Shown: positions 8,914-21,051, numbered from the stretch's first letter. The stretch is DNA of 64,000 bases from Paenibacillus sp. FSL H7-0357 (GCF_000758525.1 NZ_CP009241.1:3782001-3846000), one strand, 5' to 3'. The notes: generated by a model not told the origin, from the sequence alone. Numbers and translations: made by a program.

Positions 8914-9060
8914 CCAGTACTTTCCTCTGTGATGCGGGCAGACCATATTAATCTGCTTGAAGGCGGATGTATTGCGGACCGTGGAAGCCACAGCGAATTA
9001 TGGAGCCGCAACGAGCTGTATCGGACACTTTTTCAGCATAATATGCAGGAGTCTGTATAA
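8914..9060 (+). pseudogene. relic of an ABC-exporter ATPase, C-terminal tail only
   Basis: Between the mntD stop and the next terminator, one frame reads LSSVMRADHINLLEGGC, then IADRGSHSELW, then ELYRTLFQ to a TAA at 9058-9060. This is the H-loop-to-C-terminus segment of an ABC exporter ATPase. Nothing upstream of it encodes the rest of the domain, there is no ribosome site, and the conserved His of the H-loop is already lost. It is the last 48 or so codons of a deleted gene, so the terminator after it probably once belonged to that gene. Confidence 0.8.
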
Positions 9061-9065
9061 CCAAG

Positions 9066-9110
9066 AAGCCCTCAGGTTTCCGCCTTGAAGCGGAGCAATG
9101 AGGGCTTTTG
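9066..9110 (+). terminator. intrinsic terminator after mntABCD and the relic
   Basis: AAGCCCTCA pairs with TGAGGGCTT, with an inner CCGC/GCGG stem and a short T tract (9105-9108). Confidence 0.75.
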
Positions 9111-9136
9111 TTAGGCTTAAGAAGCAATAATCCGGT

Positions 9137-9772
9137 TTATACCCTCTGAGGGAATTGGATGAGTATGGCATTTCTTATCGTATCCGCCATCATCAACGCT
9201 TCACGCTCGATACGGTCATACAGCTGAATACTGGTGTTGTAGTCCTTGTTCAACATCGCTACTGCTTCTGCTTTAGTTAGTGCCAGATGATCGTAGAACA
9301 TTTTCCTGAACTCATCTTTGGGGAAAAAGGGGTTAATGCGGGCTAGAAATTCAACAATTTGATCCGCATTGGCAACCCATTTTTTCTCTTCGGCGGCAGC
9401 TGCATTGGTATCACCTGCTTTCGCAGCTTTGACAAGATCAGCAGCAATTACCAAGTGTTCTTTGATAAGATTGCTATAAGCATTAGCTATACTCTCTCCG
9501 TAAAAGGGCTTAAGCGCGTTGCCCATATCCGGCGCATTCTGCAGGAGGCGCGCCAGTACCGCATCGGTATCGGGCAATCCGAAAACAAGACTGATGATGG
9601 CCATTCGTGTCCACGCCACATGCTGCTCCCATAATAAGCGCATATGGTTTTTGAATTCAATCTGAGCTTTGGTCAGGCAGATCACCTGTGGACCTGCATT
9701 TGCAGGAGCCATATTGGGCCATGCGTAAGACGTTCTATTTCCGGAGGGGCCAAAGCCCCCATAAGAATACAT
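9137..9772 (-). CDS. conserved hypothetical protein (211 aa)
   Basis: The first 30 residues are Gly/Pro/Asn-rich (MYSYGGFGPSGNRTSYAWPN). Then comes an all-helical domain starting LTKAQIEFKNHMRLLWEQHVAWTRMAI and ending RNAILIQFPQ. From memory, Paenibacillus homologues are often auto-labelled acetylglutamate kinase; I see no kinase fold motif and regard that name as wrong. The helical part, with conserved-looking His/Trp/Glu, could be a four-helix metal- or ligand-binding bundle, but that is a guess. Ribosome site GGGGAGG precedes the ATG. It is monocistronic. Confidence 0.8.
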   Translation of the reverse strand: MYSYGGFGPSGNRTSYAWPNMAPANAGPQVICLTKAQIEFKNHMRLLWEQHVAWTRMAIISLVFGLPDTDAVLARLLQNAPDMGNALKPFYGESIANAYSNLIKEHLVIAADLVKAAKAGDTNAAAAEEKKWVANADQIVEFLARINPFFPKDEFRKMFYDHLALTKAEAVAMLNKDYNTSIQLYDRIEREALMMADTIRNAILIQFPQRV

Positions 9773-9887
9773 ACAATCTAACCTCCCCTGAATACTTATA
9801 TCCCCATAGTATGGGAATTCCGCCTATGTGTTCACAGATGGCTGCAAAAGAAGGTGGTTTTTACGTTTTCCCTAAACAAAAAAACGA

Positions 9888-9916
9888 GATATCCGCTGAG
9901 CGGAATCTCGCTTTTT
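9888..9916 (-). terminator. intrinsic terminator after lacZ
   Basis: GAGATATCCGC and GCGGAATCTC form a hairpin with A/T runs on both sides; read on the minus strand it ends in seven T residues directly after the lacZ stop. Confidence 0.85.
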
Positions 9917-9930
9917 GTTGCAATGGCAGA

Positions 9931-13056
<3,126 letters not shown>

Positions 13057-13209
13057 TTATATTGTTATATTCATATTATAGAATGAGAAAGGCTCAAGGT
13101 ATATATAATGATATTCTTATCAAATAACACAATATGAAACTAAATAGGGCTTTCTTTCGCTAGAAATGAAGGCTAATATAGAAGCAACAATTAGAAACGG
13201 AGAATCCTT

Positions 13210-14031
13210 GTGAAAAGCAAAATGATTTTTTGCCAAACTGATGAGACGATGCTGCTGCCCTTATATGCCACAACCATCGGATATTGGGAGCATCAGGCTG
13301 AAACTTTGCGTCCGGCCGGTTTTCCGGATTATCAGATGCATCAGGTGCTTGAAGGCAAAGGTGAACTGAATATTAATGACAAAAGTTACATCGTAGGCCC
13401 CGGGGAAGTGTTTTTTCTATATCCTGAAATTCCGCATTTCTATACTCCGGTTAGCAGGGAGTGGAAGCTGGCGTGGATTTCATTTAGCGGCAGGGAAGCT
13501 GCCCAGATGCTGATGTACGCAGGAATACGCGAGTCTGGACCCGGGAGATTAAGAGACGAAGCACTTTTGGAGCCTTTGCGGGAGATGCTTCTTTTGTCTA
13601 ATGAACATCCGCTTGAAGATGATCTGGAATGCTCCAAGCTGCTGTACGCATTGCTGTTGGATCTGAAACGCAAACTGCTGCCTTCTTCCAGCGAGGAAGA
13701 TGAAATGGAACGGATTAAGCCCGTCCTGCGCTATATAGAACTCCATCTGCACCGGCCGCTTCAGTTAAAAGAACTGGCAGAAGTAGCTGCAGTATCGCCG
13801 CAGTATTTGTGCCGGCTGTTTCAGCACACGGTTCATGAGCGGCCGGTAACGTACATTAATAAACAGCGGATTAACCGGAGCAAGCAATTAATGTTTAACG
13901 TTCGCGGTAAAAAAATCTACGAAATTGCCCGGGATGTCGGTTTTGAGAATGCCAGCTACTTTTGTGCGGTGTTTAAACGGGTGACAGGGATGAAGCCTGA
14001 GGATTTTAAACGATTGCATGGTTTGGTTTAA
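13210..14031 (+). CDS. AraC-family transcriptional regulator (probable lacZ activator)
   Basis: A 273-residue protein: an N-terminal cupin-like sugar-sensing half (MHQVLEGKGELNINDKSYIVGPGEVFFLYP) and a C-terminal double HTH (residues about 172-270; LKELAEVAAVSPQYLCRLF, then IYEIARDVGFENASYFCAVFKRVTGMKPEDF). The start is GTG 13210 with ACGGAG upstream. It is separated from lacZ by a 165-bp AT-rich divergent control region without a convincing consensus promoter for lacZ, as expected for an activator-dependent gene. The inducer cannot be read from sequence. Confidence 0.9.
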   Translation: MKSKMIFCQTDETMLLPLYATTIGYWEHQAETLRPAGFPDYQMHQVLEGKGELNINDKSYIVGPGEVFFLYPEIPHFYTPVSREWKLAWISFSGREAAQMLMYAGIRESGPGRLRDEALLEPLREMLLLSNEHPLEDDLECSKLLYALLLDLKRKLLPSSSEEDEMERIKPVLRYIELHLHRPLQLKELAEVAAVSPQYLCRLFQHTVHERPVTYINKQRINRSKQLMFNVRGKKIYEIARDVGFENASYFCAVFKRVTGMKPEDFKRLHGLV

Positions 14032-14090
14032 AGGTGAATGCAGGGGGGATATAATCGGAGCTGGACCTTTCATGAATACTGCATAACAAA

Positions 14091-14115
14091 AAAAGGCAGC
14101 CCACGGCTGCCTTTC
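14091..14115. terminator. bidirectional intrinsic terminator
   Basis: AAAGGCAGCC and GGCTGCCTTT around a CAC loop, with A/T runs on both sides, between convergent genes. Confidence 0.85.
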
Positions 14116-14121
14116 GTTCAT

Positions 14122-14715
14122 TCATTGTGCTGCATAAATAAAATGCTCAACTGTCCTTACTGTATCTTCGATCTCCGGATTTGAGTTGTCGATCATTGCG
14201 ACATTCGACGCGGGCAGCGGCCACGCGACAGTGCGGCTGCCAAGCGAAGACCGGAATTCCTGCCAATGCTGAAATTTCCAGTCATCCAAAGACGAGTGCC
14301 TGCCTTGAATGCGTTCCCGGTACAAATCCTCGTTGGCCAGTCCGACCAGAACAACCTTGACCTCAACCTCGGGCAGCGTAAGACCGATCCGGGACAGCTC
14401 ACTGCTAATCCAGTCTGGGTCTGCTGCTTCCTTGGTAAAGGGTCCAACCACGAATACATCGCTATTCAGGCCGATATTATCAAGTGCGGCGTCCATCGTA
14501 ATGCGGTAACCGAGGTCGCGGCAAAGTCTTTTATATTCTGCGGAATCTCTGTCAGTCGGGTCCAGACCATGCATGGTCATGATGGCGTCCGCCGCCGGCC
14601 GCAGCAGAATATCCATATCGAAGAAGGCGGCTTTGCGGCGCGAGGCTACCGCTTTGGCCAGCGTCGTTTTGCCCGCACCTGCCGGTCCCAGAAAAAATAC
14701 CAGTTTATTCATCAT
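14122..14715 (-). CDS. P-loop kinase-like ATPase
   Basis: A 197-residue protein with Walker A GPAGAGKTT (residues 10-18), then FFDMDILLRPAAD, which resembles the substrate-Asp segment of small-molecule kinases (shikimate/gluconate kinase or AAA_33 type). A later RERIQGRHSSLDDW stretch looks like a lid with Arg residues. It is probably a cytoplasmic phosphotransferase on a small molecule, but the substrate is not recognisable. The start is ATG 14715 or 14712, with GGAG about 8 bp before it. Confidence 0.75.
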   Translation of the reverse strand: MMNKLVFFLGPAGAGKTTLAKAVASRRKAAFFDMDILLRPAADAIMTMHGLDPTDRDSAEYKRLCRDLGYRITMDAALDNIGLNSDVFVVGPFTKEAADPDWISSELSRIGLTLPEVEVKVVLVGLANEDLYRERIQGRHSSLDDWKFQHWQEFRSSLGSRTVAWPLPASNVAMIDNSNPEIEDTVRTVEHFIYAAQ

Positions 14716-14782
14716 TCTGCTCTCCTCAAATCCCGATTCAGTTCACACCTCAACCAGTATATCCTATCATTTTTTGCAATCC

Positions 14783-14832
14783 AAAAAAAGGTTGAACAGA
14801 GCCAAAGAGAGCGCTCAAGTTCAACCTTTTTT
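14783..14832 (-). terminator. intrinsic terminator after the YheC/D-like gene
   Basis: AAAAAAGGTTGAAC and GTTCAACCTTTTTT flank a 21-base loop containing a small inner GAGCGCTC palindrome. It is symmetric and could act on both strands; the gene it serves ends at 14852. Confidence 0.85.
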
Positions 14833-14851
14833 ATACCCGGTAGTGTTCACC

Positions 14852-15649
14852 TTATTTGACAACTTTCTTGCCGGAATTCAATAATTTATGCCACTTCTTA
14901 AGGTAGATCACTCTGCGGAACATCGTTTTATCCTTCAATTGATTAAAGATATAAGCATCCGGCCGCGTATTTACCTCAATAATCCATGGCTTCAAAGCAG
15001 AATCCAATCCAATATCCAGGCCTATTTCCTTAAATCCGCTGTGGTTTTTATGGAATTCTTTCGCCACCTGATCCCCTAAAGCTTTTAATCCTTTGATATA
15101 GTCTTTTTTCTTGTCTCCTTGCAGGTAAGGACTAAGCAGCGTTTCCAGAGGAAGCGGTTTTCCGCTGTTGTGGAAATTCGTAACGATTTTCTTAGGATGT
15201 GCCATTCGCCCGATATATCCGGTACATTCCCAATGGTTCGTGCTGTTCATTTGCGTCATAATGCGCACATCAAAGATACGATTCTGATAAGTTAGCAGAT
15301 TTATCCCTTGCTGAACCAAATATTCACGCTTTAATTTACTGCTGCCTAGCGAAGTGAACAGAGCGCCGTAAGTTTTAAAATAACGGGGAGTCTCGCCTAC
15401 GTGATAGGCATATTTATGTTCACCATACTTAATAACTTTAATGACACCATTTCCTCCGGTTCCTTTGACAGGCTTTACATATACCATCTTATGCTTGTTA
15501 AGCATGGACTGCAGGGCTTCATACGAATAGATCCGGCTATCGGGCACGAATTGGCGGAGCCGTGAATGGTTAAGCAGCATTTTTGTTTTGGACCATTTGC
15601 TTGCAATGGTAATGGTTTTTTTGGTGGTCGCGGCTTTCTTGGACAACAT
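14852..15649 (-). CDS. YheC/YheD-like ATP-grasp protein
   Basis: A 265-residue protein of the YheC/D (endospore coat-associated) ATP-grasp group: VYVKPVKGTGGNGVIKVIK (nucleotide-binding Lys and Gly loop), EYLVQQGINLLTYQNRIFDVRIM, and IGLDIGLDSALKPWIIEVNTRPDA with the metal-binding Glu/Asn. ATP-grasp enzymes form carboxylate-amine bonds; the substrate of this family is unknown, and the coat link comes from B. subtilis. The chosen start is ATG 15649 after GAGGTGA; an upstream in-frame GTG at 15694 has no ribosome site. Confidence 0.85.
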   Translation of the reverse strand: MLSKKAATTKKTITIASKWSKTKMLLNHSRLRQFVPDSRIYSYEALQSMLNKHKMVYVKPVKGTGGNGVIKVIKYGEHKYAYHVGETPRYFKTYGALFTSLGSSKLKREYLVQQGINLLTYQNRIFDVRIMTQMNSTNHWECTGYIGRMAHPKKIVTNFHNSGKPLPLETLLSPYLQGDKKKDYIKGLKALGDQVAKEFHKNHSGFKEIGLDIGLDSALKPWIIEVNTRPDAYIFNQLKDKTMFRRVIYLKKWHKLLNSGKKVVK

Positions 15650-15818
15650 CAGCAGGTCACCTCGTTCTAATAGTGGAAGTATAGCTTTACACACTTATAT
15701 TGCCTGTCTTACGGGAATGGATCATTCCGCAGCCTTCAGCACATAGGATATCGTATGTAAGTCATCGGTCATCAACCACAGGCAAAAAGACGGGGGGATG
15801 CGCGGAAGTTTCATGTAT

Positions 15819-16026
15819 AATTAAGAGAATATGTAGAAGGGTTTGGAGGCAATGTGCAGATGACAGTCTCCGTGATTTATTTCATTTTTACAATAACCGT
15901 AATGATTGCGCCTACTGGATTGTAGAGGATGAGGGAGAGGTTGCGGGCGGGTGCGGGATGGCCCCTTTTGCCGGTTTCGAGCATTTTTCCTGTGACGCCT
16001 GGTATATTAGGGAACTTGAAAATTAG
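15819..16026 (+). pseudogene. GNAT acetyltransferase relic, frameshifted and truncated
   Basis: One frame gives LREYVEGFGGN; a second frame, taking over near 15858, gives DSLRDLFHFYNNRNDCAYWIV, then EDEGEVAGGCGMAPFAG. Together they match the start of a GNAT domain (substrate loop, then beta strands 2-3 with GGCGxAPxAG). After CDAW the frame runs quickly into a stop at 16026, before the acetyl-CoA loop. So there is one frameshift plus loss of the C-terminal half. It lies just upstream of a PEP-synthase-like gene and an intact GNAT. Confidence 0.7.
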
Positions 16027-16047
16027 CTGTAAAAGGAGGATTGCGGC

Positions 16048-18228
16048 TTGGAGTTATCATTGAAATCTCTGGATTTAAAAGCAGCGGAAGTTGGCAACAA
16101 AGCCTCGAATTTGTCCAAGCTTATAAACGAACAATTCAGCGTGCCCGATGGTGTAGTGCTGTCCCAAACTTATTTCGCATGTTCGGAAGCTGAACTGCAG
16201 CAGAAGTTGAATCGACTGTCTGAGCGTCTGGAGAGAATGCTTCCTTCCGCTGACGGCTGGGCCGTCCGCTCCACGGCAATCGACGAAGACGGCGGAACGA
16301 AGTCCATGGCTGGTCAATACAAGACCGTAATTATTCAGCATTCCTCTCAGCTGCCGGCTGCAGTTGCTGAAGTGCATGAGGGGTCAATTCCTGTGATCAT
16401 TCAGACATTTATTGAACCGGATTATTCCGGTGTTCTGTTTTCCTGCAACCCGCTTACGGGAGAATCCGAAATAATCATTGAACTTGTAGAAGGAAGAGGA
16501 GAAGCTCTCGTGGGCGGGGACACCAATCCAATGGTCCATTACCGGGAAGGCAAATGGAGCGATTCCAGCCCATTGCTCGAACAACTCCTGCTCCATATGG
16601 AACCATGGATTATGAAAGCAAAGGAGCTAATGCAGCAGCAGGTGGACATGGAGTTTTGCATCAAGAACAAATCGCTTTACTGGCTTCAGGTTCGTCCTGT
16701 AACAACCGGAGTCCATACCGATTCGTGGGACTACGATTTTGCACATATCCCTGACTCCTTCCTTGAAGAGGACTGGTTTCTTCTTGATCAGTGCACGGAA
16801 CCCGTTACTCCGTTAGTAAAGAAGCTGGATCCGGGCAATTATTTTCAAATGCCTTATTGGGATATACGGTTCGTTCAGCATTACCCTTACATCAGTCTGA
16901 AAAAGAACGTTGGTGCCGCTGCGCCTTCACAACCGGACGACGGGACAAGCATGCTGCTTAGATGGCAGGCGCTTAGAAACAGATACGAGCCGATCTTCGA
17001 TCAACAGCTGAACGAAAATATTACGCAAGCCTCACTTGAAGACTTATGGGAGAAGACAGCTGTTCGGGTAGAGATCAACCGGTCTTATGTGAGTGAGTAT
17101 TTGAACCGGGACTGGTTCATGGCACGACGCATCATAGGGAAGGAGCTGGAACAGCTCGTCAGCCGCTATGCTGGAGAGAATGCAGACGTACCGCTTTTAT
17201 TGTCCTCGCTGACTGGAGAAGTGAACACGATCACGTATCAAAAAACGTTGCAGCTTAACCAATTGGTAAACTCTGCGCGGAAATATCCTGACTTTGGAGA
17301 ACTGTGCAACAAGGTTAGAAGCAGTGAACCTCATCCATGGGCAGACCAATTTGCTGCTTTCATTTCCCAGTACGGCTACGAGCTTCCACATCCCTTGGCA
17401 CTGCACCTGAAGACCTTGGCCGAGAGTCCGGAAACGTTGTTGTCCAGAATTGCAGCTGAACTCCATACCCGCAAGATTTCTCGTGAGGGGAAAGGTCAGG
17501 AAAGCTGGAAAGAAGTTGCTGCCAGGATTGGGCAACGGATGGAGCATGACGAGAAAACGGAATTTCATAGGCTGTTAACAGAGTATAGAGCCTACGTGAT
17601 CCGAACAGAAGATGACGATTATCTGCTCCAGAAAGGTTCATCCTCTATTAGAAGAATCTTGCTCGAAATCGCTCAGCGTTTAGTAGACTGCGGCAAAATA
17701 GAAAGCAGGGAGTCTATATTTTTCCTCTATCCCGATGAAATACATGAACTGATCTCCGGTGCCCGCCAAAGTGTGGAAGAAACGGAACTCCTTCAACGGG
17801 AAAAAAGCTTTGCCGCAGCAGCAGCAATTAACCCTCCATTACTTCTGAAGCCCGGTAATGCGCGGAAGGTGTCCGAAGACCAAAAGCTGCAGGGGGTAGC
17901 TGTGGCGCAAGGATGCAGAAGTGGAAAGGTCTTTAAATTAATGAATCCGCTGGACCGGGAAAGCTACAACCAGATTCCGGAGAATGCGGTCATCGTAGCT
18001 CCAATCCTGACGCCCAATCTGACTTATGCGATCTTGGCCTGTGCAGCTATCGTAACCGAAGTGGGCGGTTTCTTATCGCACGGAGCTATTTTTGCCCGGG
18101 AGATGGGCATTCCGGCGATTGTTCAGGTAGAGGCAGCGACAAGTCTTCTCCAGAATGGTGATGAAGTACAGGTAGATGCAAAACGGGGAGTAATTGAAAT
18201 ACTGAAGCGAAACTCAAATCCATCATAG
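16048..18228 (+). CDS. PEP-synthase / rifampin-phosphotransferase-like protein
   Basis: A 726-residue protein. Residues 1-220 are a compact pyruvate-phosphate-dikinase ATP-binding domain (VGNKASNLSKL, WAVRSTAIDEDG, MEFCIKNKSLYWLQVRPV). Residues about 230-600 form a variable helical middle domain. Residues about 610-720 form the phosphohistidine domain with EVGGFLSHGAIFAREMGIPA, His678 being the swivelling phosphocarrier. This is the rifampin-phosphotransferase order, but the enzyme is about 140 residues shorter, mainly in the ATP domain. It probably transfers the beta-phosphate of ATP to a small molecule held by the middle domain; the substrate is unknown. TTG 16048 follows AAAAGGAGG. A GNAT gene follows 13 bp downstream. 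Confidence 0.8.
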   Translation: MELSLKSLDLKAAEVGNKASNLSKLINEQFSVPDGVVLSQTYFACSEAELQQKLNRLSERLERMLPSADGWAVRSTAIDEDGGTKSMAGQYKTVIIQHSSQLPAAVAEVHEGSIPVIIQTFIEPDYSGVLFSCNPLTGESEIIIELVEGRGEALVGGDTNPMVHYREGKWSDSSPLLEQLLLHMEPWIMKAKELMQQQVDMEFCIKNKSLYWLQVRPVTTGVHTDSWDYDFAHIPDSFLEEDWFLLDQCTEPVTPLVKKLDPGNYFQMPYWDIRFVQHYPYISLKKNVGAAAPSQPDDGTSMLLRWQALRNRYEPIFDQQLNENITQASLEDLWEKTAVRVEINRSYVSEYLNRDWFMARRIIGKELEQLVSRYAGENADVPLLLSSLTGEVNTITYQKTLQLNQLVNSARKYPDFGELCNKVRSSEPHPWADQFAAFISQYGYELPHPLALHLKTLAESPETLLSRIAAELHTRKISREGKGQESWKEVAARIGQRMEHDEKTEFHRLLTEYRAYVIRTEDDDYLLQKGSSSIRRILLEIAQRLVDCGKIESRESIFFLYPDEIHELISGARQSVEETELLQREKSFAAAAAINPPLLLKPGNARKVSEDQKLQGVAVAQGCRSGKVFKLMNPLDRESYNQIPENAVIVAPILTPNLTYAILACAAIVTEVGGFLSHGAIFAREMGIPAIVQVEAATSLLQNGDEVQVDAKRGVIEILKRNSNPS

Positions 18229-18241
18229 GAAGTGATCTTTC

Positions 18242-19057
18242 ATGAAGCTGCCAGTCTTGAACCAAGGTCTTGCTGAACAAATTCAGCAGTCGGAAATTGA
18301 CTATTTAACCTCAAGAATTAACTCCATCCGCGAACGCGAAGGTAACCCGGAGGGTGTTGAGATTGTCCGTTTCGGCCACACCACTGGTTTCTATATCAGG
18401 ACCATGCCATGGAGCCTGTTTAATTCCGTTAAGGGGATCTCTGATCAGGACGTGGACAAGCTGGAGGAGATCATCCGATTTTATGCTGCCAAAGACAGAG
18501 CTTTCCAGATCGATGTGGATCCTGTTCATTGCAGCTCCAAGCTTTTTAAAGGGTTATCCGGTCATGGACTTTACCAGAGTGGGTTTCATGCTGTACTGTA
18601 TGGGCTACCGCGTCAAACGCCGTCTGAACTTCCATCCAAGATAACAATTGTCGAAATTGATAACGTAAATTCCTTTGACACTTATGCAGAAATCCATTGC
18701 CTAGCTTCCGGCATGCCGTTGTCCGATAAGATTCATTTCGTGAATAATAATCTAGGATTGCTGAATAGGGCGGGGTGGAAGCTTTTCGCAGGTTATTGGG
18801 AGGGGCTTCCGGCCGGAGTGGCTGCGATGCATATAAACGGAGATATCGCCTCCTGCACACTCGCCGCAACAATTCCTGAATACAGAAACAGGGGGATCCA
18901 GACTGCATTATTGCACAAGAGGATGCACGAGGCTCACTTGGCAGGTTGTCGGCTCATAACGGCTCAGGCGGGTTTTGGTTCTACAAGCCAGAACAATATG
19001 GAACGGGCCGGATTTCAACTGGCTTGGACAAGAGCGGTTTGGACAGCCCGCCTTTAA
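18242..19057 (+). CDS. GNAT family N-acetyltransferase
   Basis: A 271-residue protein with its GNAT domain in the C-terminal half: AGVAAMHINGDIASCTLAATIPEYRNRGIQTALLHKRM contains the acetyl-CoA pyrophosphate loop (R-N-R-G-I-Q-T). The N-terminal 130 residues have no clear motif and may be a second, degenerate GNAT-like lobe. It starts 13 bp after the phosphotransferase-like gene with GGAAGTGA as ribosome site, so they are probably co-expressed; two small-molecule-modifying enzymes in one unit suggests antibiotic or metabolite modification, which is inference. A terminator follows. Confidence 0.82.
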   Translation: MKLPVLNQGLAEQIQQSEIDYLTSRINSIREREGNPEGVEIVRFGHTTGFYIRTMPWSLFNSVKGISDQDVDKLEEIIRFYAAKDRAFQIDVDPVHCSSKLFKGLSGHGLYQSGFHAVLYGLPRQTPSELPSKITIVEIDNVNSFDTYAEIHCLASGMPLSDKIHFVNNNLGLLNRAGWKLFAGYWEGLPAGVAAMHINGDIASCTLAATIPEYRNRGIQTALLHKRMHEAHLAGCRLITAQAGFGSTSQNNMERAGFQLAWTRAVWTARL

Positions 19058-19141
19058 TTTTTGTAGAATCAAATGGATTAGCCGTTGTGAAGACGTTCAG
19101 GGTTCAGCATGTTATTATTAACAGCATTTCTTAGCAAGGGA

Positions 19142-19181
19142 AAAACAGCCAGTCTCCGGTTTATGGGGAGCTGGCTGTTTC
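19142..19181. terminator. bidirectional intrinsic terminator
   Basis: AAACAGCCAG and CTGGCTGTTT arms, with inner TCTCC/GGGGA pairing, between the convergent GNAT and ABC exporter genes. Confidence 0.85.
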
Positions 19182-19196
19182 TATGATCTCACCTGA

Positions 19197-20909
19197 TTAT
19201 GCTTGAAGCGCCTCCGCAACATCCCCCTTGTGCAATGAGCAAAAGGCTGCAAATCCGCCACCGCGCGCGCGAAGCTCCTGGAAGCTGCCAACCTCGGCGA
19301 TTCGTCCGTTCTCCATATAGATAATTTCATCATACAATCCCAACAATCCCTCATTCATATTATGGGTTATCGTAATTAAGGTCAGCTCTTTAAGCGTGAG
19401 CAGTCTGCTTTCGATTTCATAAGCGGTCTGCATATCAATCGCGGAAGTTCCTTCATCCAGAATCAGGATCGGTTTGCTGCGGATCAGCGCCCGGGCAACG
19501 GCAATCCGCTGGCGCTGGCCGCCGGAGAGCTGTGAGCCGTTCTCACCAACGGTAGTCAGCAGTCCACTGGGCATCTTCTCCACAAACTTATGGACTCCGC
19601 TGGTACGAAGGGCAGTTTCCATAACTTCCTCGGAGAATTCCTCATGTAAGCAAATATTCTGCTTAATGTCCGTATCGAACATATAGACATTCTGATGGAT
19701 GGTCGCTGTCATTTGCTGCAGCTGCTCTGGGTCAAGCTGTTTGAGGTTGATCCCATCAAGGGTGATGGAGCCTTCATACCTGTCATAATACCCGCTAAGC
19801 AGTTTAACAAGTGTAGATTTACCGCAGCCGCTTCGTCCGACCAGTGCATATTTTTTTCCTTTTTGCAGGGAAAGATTGATGTCCGAAAGCACCTGATTTC
19901 CTTGCTGATAGGCAAATTGCAAGTGGCTGACCTCCAGATTCTCATTGAAAACAGGTTCGAGCAACCCTGACTTCAGCTGTGCCTCTTCGCTTGCCAGATC
20001 ATTGATCCGTTGTACAACGGGTTTGACACCTTGAATTTTGGGCAGATTCTGCATCACGACAAGTACAGGTCCCACAAAACCGCCGCTCAGCTGGACAAGG
20101 GCAACCAGGCTCCCCGCTGAGAAGTCTCCGGAAATAATCAGATAAGCAGCAATAAAGACTACTGAAAATTGAGTAAGAATAGCCAGCGTTTCGGAGAGGC
20201 TCTCATTGGCGGCAAATAGCCGGTCAGCAGCAAAACGGGTATTTGCGGCTGCGGTGTTCTCCTGCTGGAATTTCTGCTCCGTGTGTTTGCCCATGGCATA
20301 GGATTTGATCACTTCATAACCCGACAATAAATCCTTAACGCTAGTGGTAAAAATGGACATCCGGGCAGATACGGCGCTTTGTTTGTCCTGCAGAGCTTTG
20401 CCGAAAAGGGAAGGGACGGCAAACATCAGAATCATACATACCACCAGGATCAAGGTAACCAGCGGGCTCAGGTAGAGGAGTGCAATGAGGGAGGAGGCAA
20501 AAACCACAACATTCTGCAGGGTAAGCAGCAGGGGTTGGATATAGTTATCCTCCAGCAGTTTGATGTCATTGGTGAGTGCCGACAAATAATCAGCCGTATT
20601 GGACGAAGTGAATTCTTCTGCATTTCTGCGGAATACTCCACGGAATACCCGCTCCCTCAGTGACAGGGTCAGATTGCGGATCAAGGCTTTGCTGCAAATG
20701 GCATATATGAAACCGAACAAGCTTAGCAGCAGCAAATAAGCAACCGACAGGATCAGAATTTTTTTGAAAAGTAACATGTCACCCTGCATGGCGGCATCGA
20801 TTACCTTTTGCAGAATGATCGCAACCAGTACGCCTGCTGCCGAGGTAATGATACTGAACAGCAGGGTAACCGCAAGCAGCATTTTGTTTTGACGGATGGA
20901 CTGTTTCAT
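19197..20909 (-). CDS. ABC exporter, fused membrane and ATPase domains
   Basis: About 570 residues: six transmembrane helices in the first 300, then an ATPase with Walker A GRSGCGKST, signature LSGGQRQRIAVARAL, Walker B ILILDEGTSAID and H-loop TITHNMNEG. It works as a homo- or heterodimer exporting an unknown substrate (lipid, peptide or drug). The reading frame stays open to 20990; the first ATG with a ribosome site (AGGAG) is 20909, or a TTG one codon earlier. An ArsR-family regulator lies upstream on the same strand with its own terminator between, so the regulator may control this gene. Confidence 0.88.
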   Translation of the reverse strand: MKQSIRQNKMLLAVTLLFSIITSAAGVLVAIILQKVIDAAMQGDMLLFKKILILSVAYLLLLSLFGFIYAICSKALIRNLTLSLRERVFRGVFRRNAEEFTSSNTADYLSALTNDIKLLEDNYIQPLLLTLQNVVVFASSLIALLYLSPLVTLILVVCMILMFAVPSLFGKALQDKQSAVSARMSIFTTSVKDLLSGYEVIKSYAMGKHTEQKFQQENTAAANTRFAADRLFAANESLSETLAILTQFSVVFIAAYLIISGDFSAGSLVALVQLSGGFVGPVLVVMQNLPKIQGVKPVVQRINDLASEEAQLKSGLLEPVFNENLEVSHLQFAYQQGNQVLSDINLSLQKGKKYALVGRSGCGKSTLVKLLSGYYDRYEGSITLDGINLKQLDPEQLQQMTATIHQNVYMFDTDIKQNICLHEEFSEEVMETALRTSGVHKFVEKMPSGLLTTVGENGSQLSGGQRQRIAVARALIRSKPILILDEGTSAIDMQTAYEIESRLLTLKELTLITITHNMNEGLLGLYDEIIYMENGRIAEVGSFQELRARGGGFAAFCSLHKGDVAEALQA

Positions 20910-20958
20910 CAAATAGACAACTCCTAATATTAGATTATCATTAAATTTATAAGATGAC

Positions 20959-20986
20959 AGTATCATATTAATATTAATTATGTCAA
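20959..20986 (-). promoter_or_regulatory. ABC exporter promoter with AT-rich palindrome in the spacer
   Basis: On the minus strand TTGACA (20986-20981), a 16-bp spacer and GATACT (20964-20959). The spacer holds ATTAATATTAAT (20967-20978), a perfect 12-bp palindrome of the size that ArsR-type repressors bind. Control by the neighbouring ArsR gene is inference. Confidence 0.5.
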
Positions 20987-21016
20987 ACATATTAGACGGA
21001 TATCTTATTCAGGCGC

Positions 21017-21051
21017 ACAAAAAAACTTCCCGCTAAAAACACACGGGAAGT
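21017..21051 (-). terminator. intrinsic terminator after the long ArsR gene
   Basis: ACTTCCCG and CGGGAAGT around an 11-base loop; on the minus strand it is followed by seven T residues. Confidence 0.85.

Noticed and set aside
9137..9772. Acetylglutamate kinase (argB) assignment
   Set aside because: No amino-acid-kinase fold, glycine loop or substrate motif is present and the protein is all-helical; the name is likely a propagated database error.
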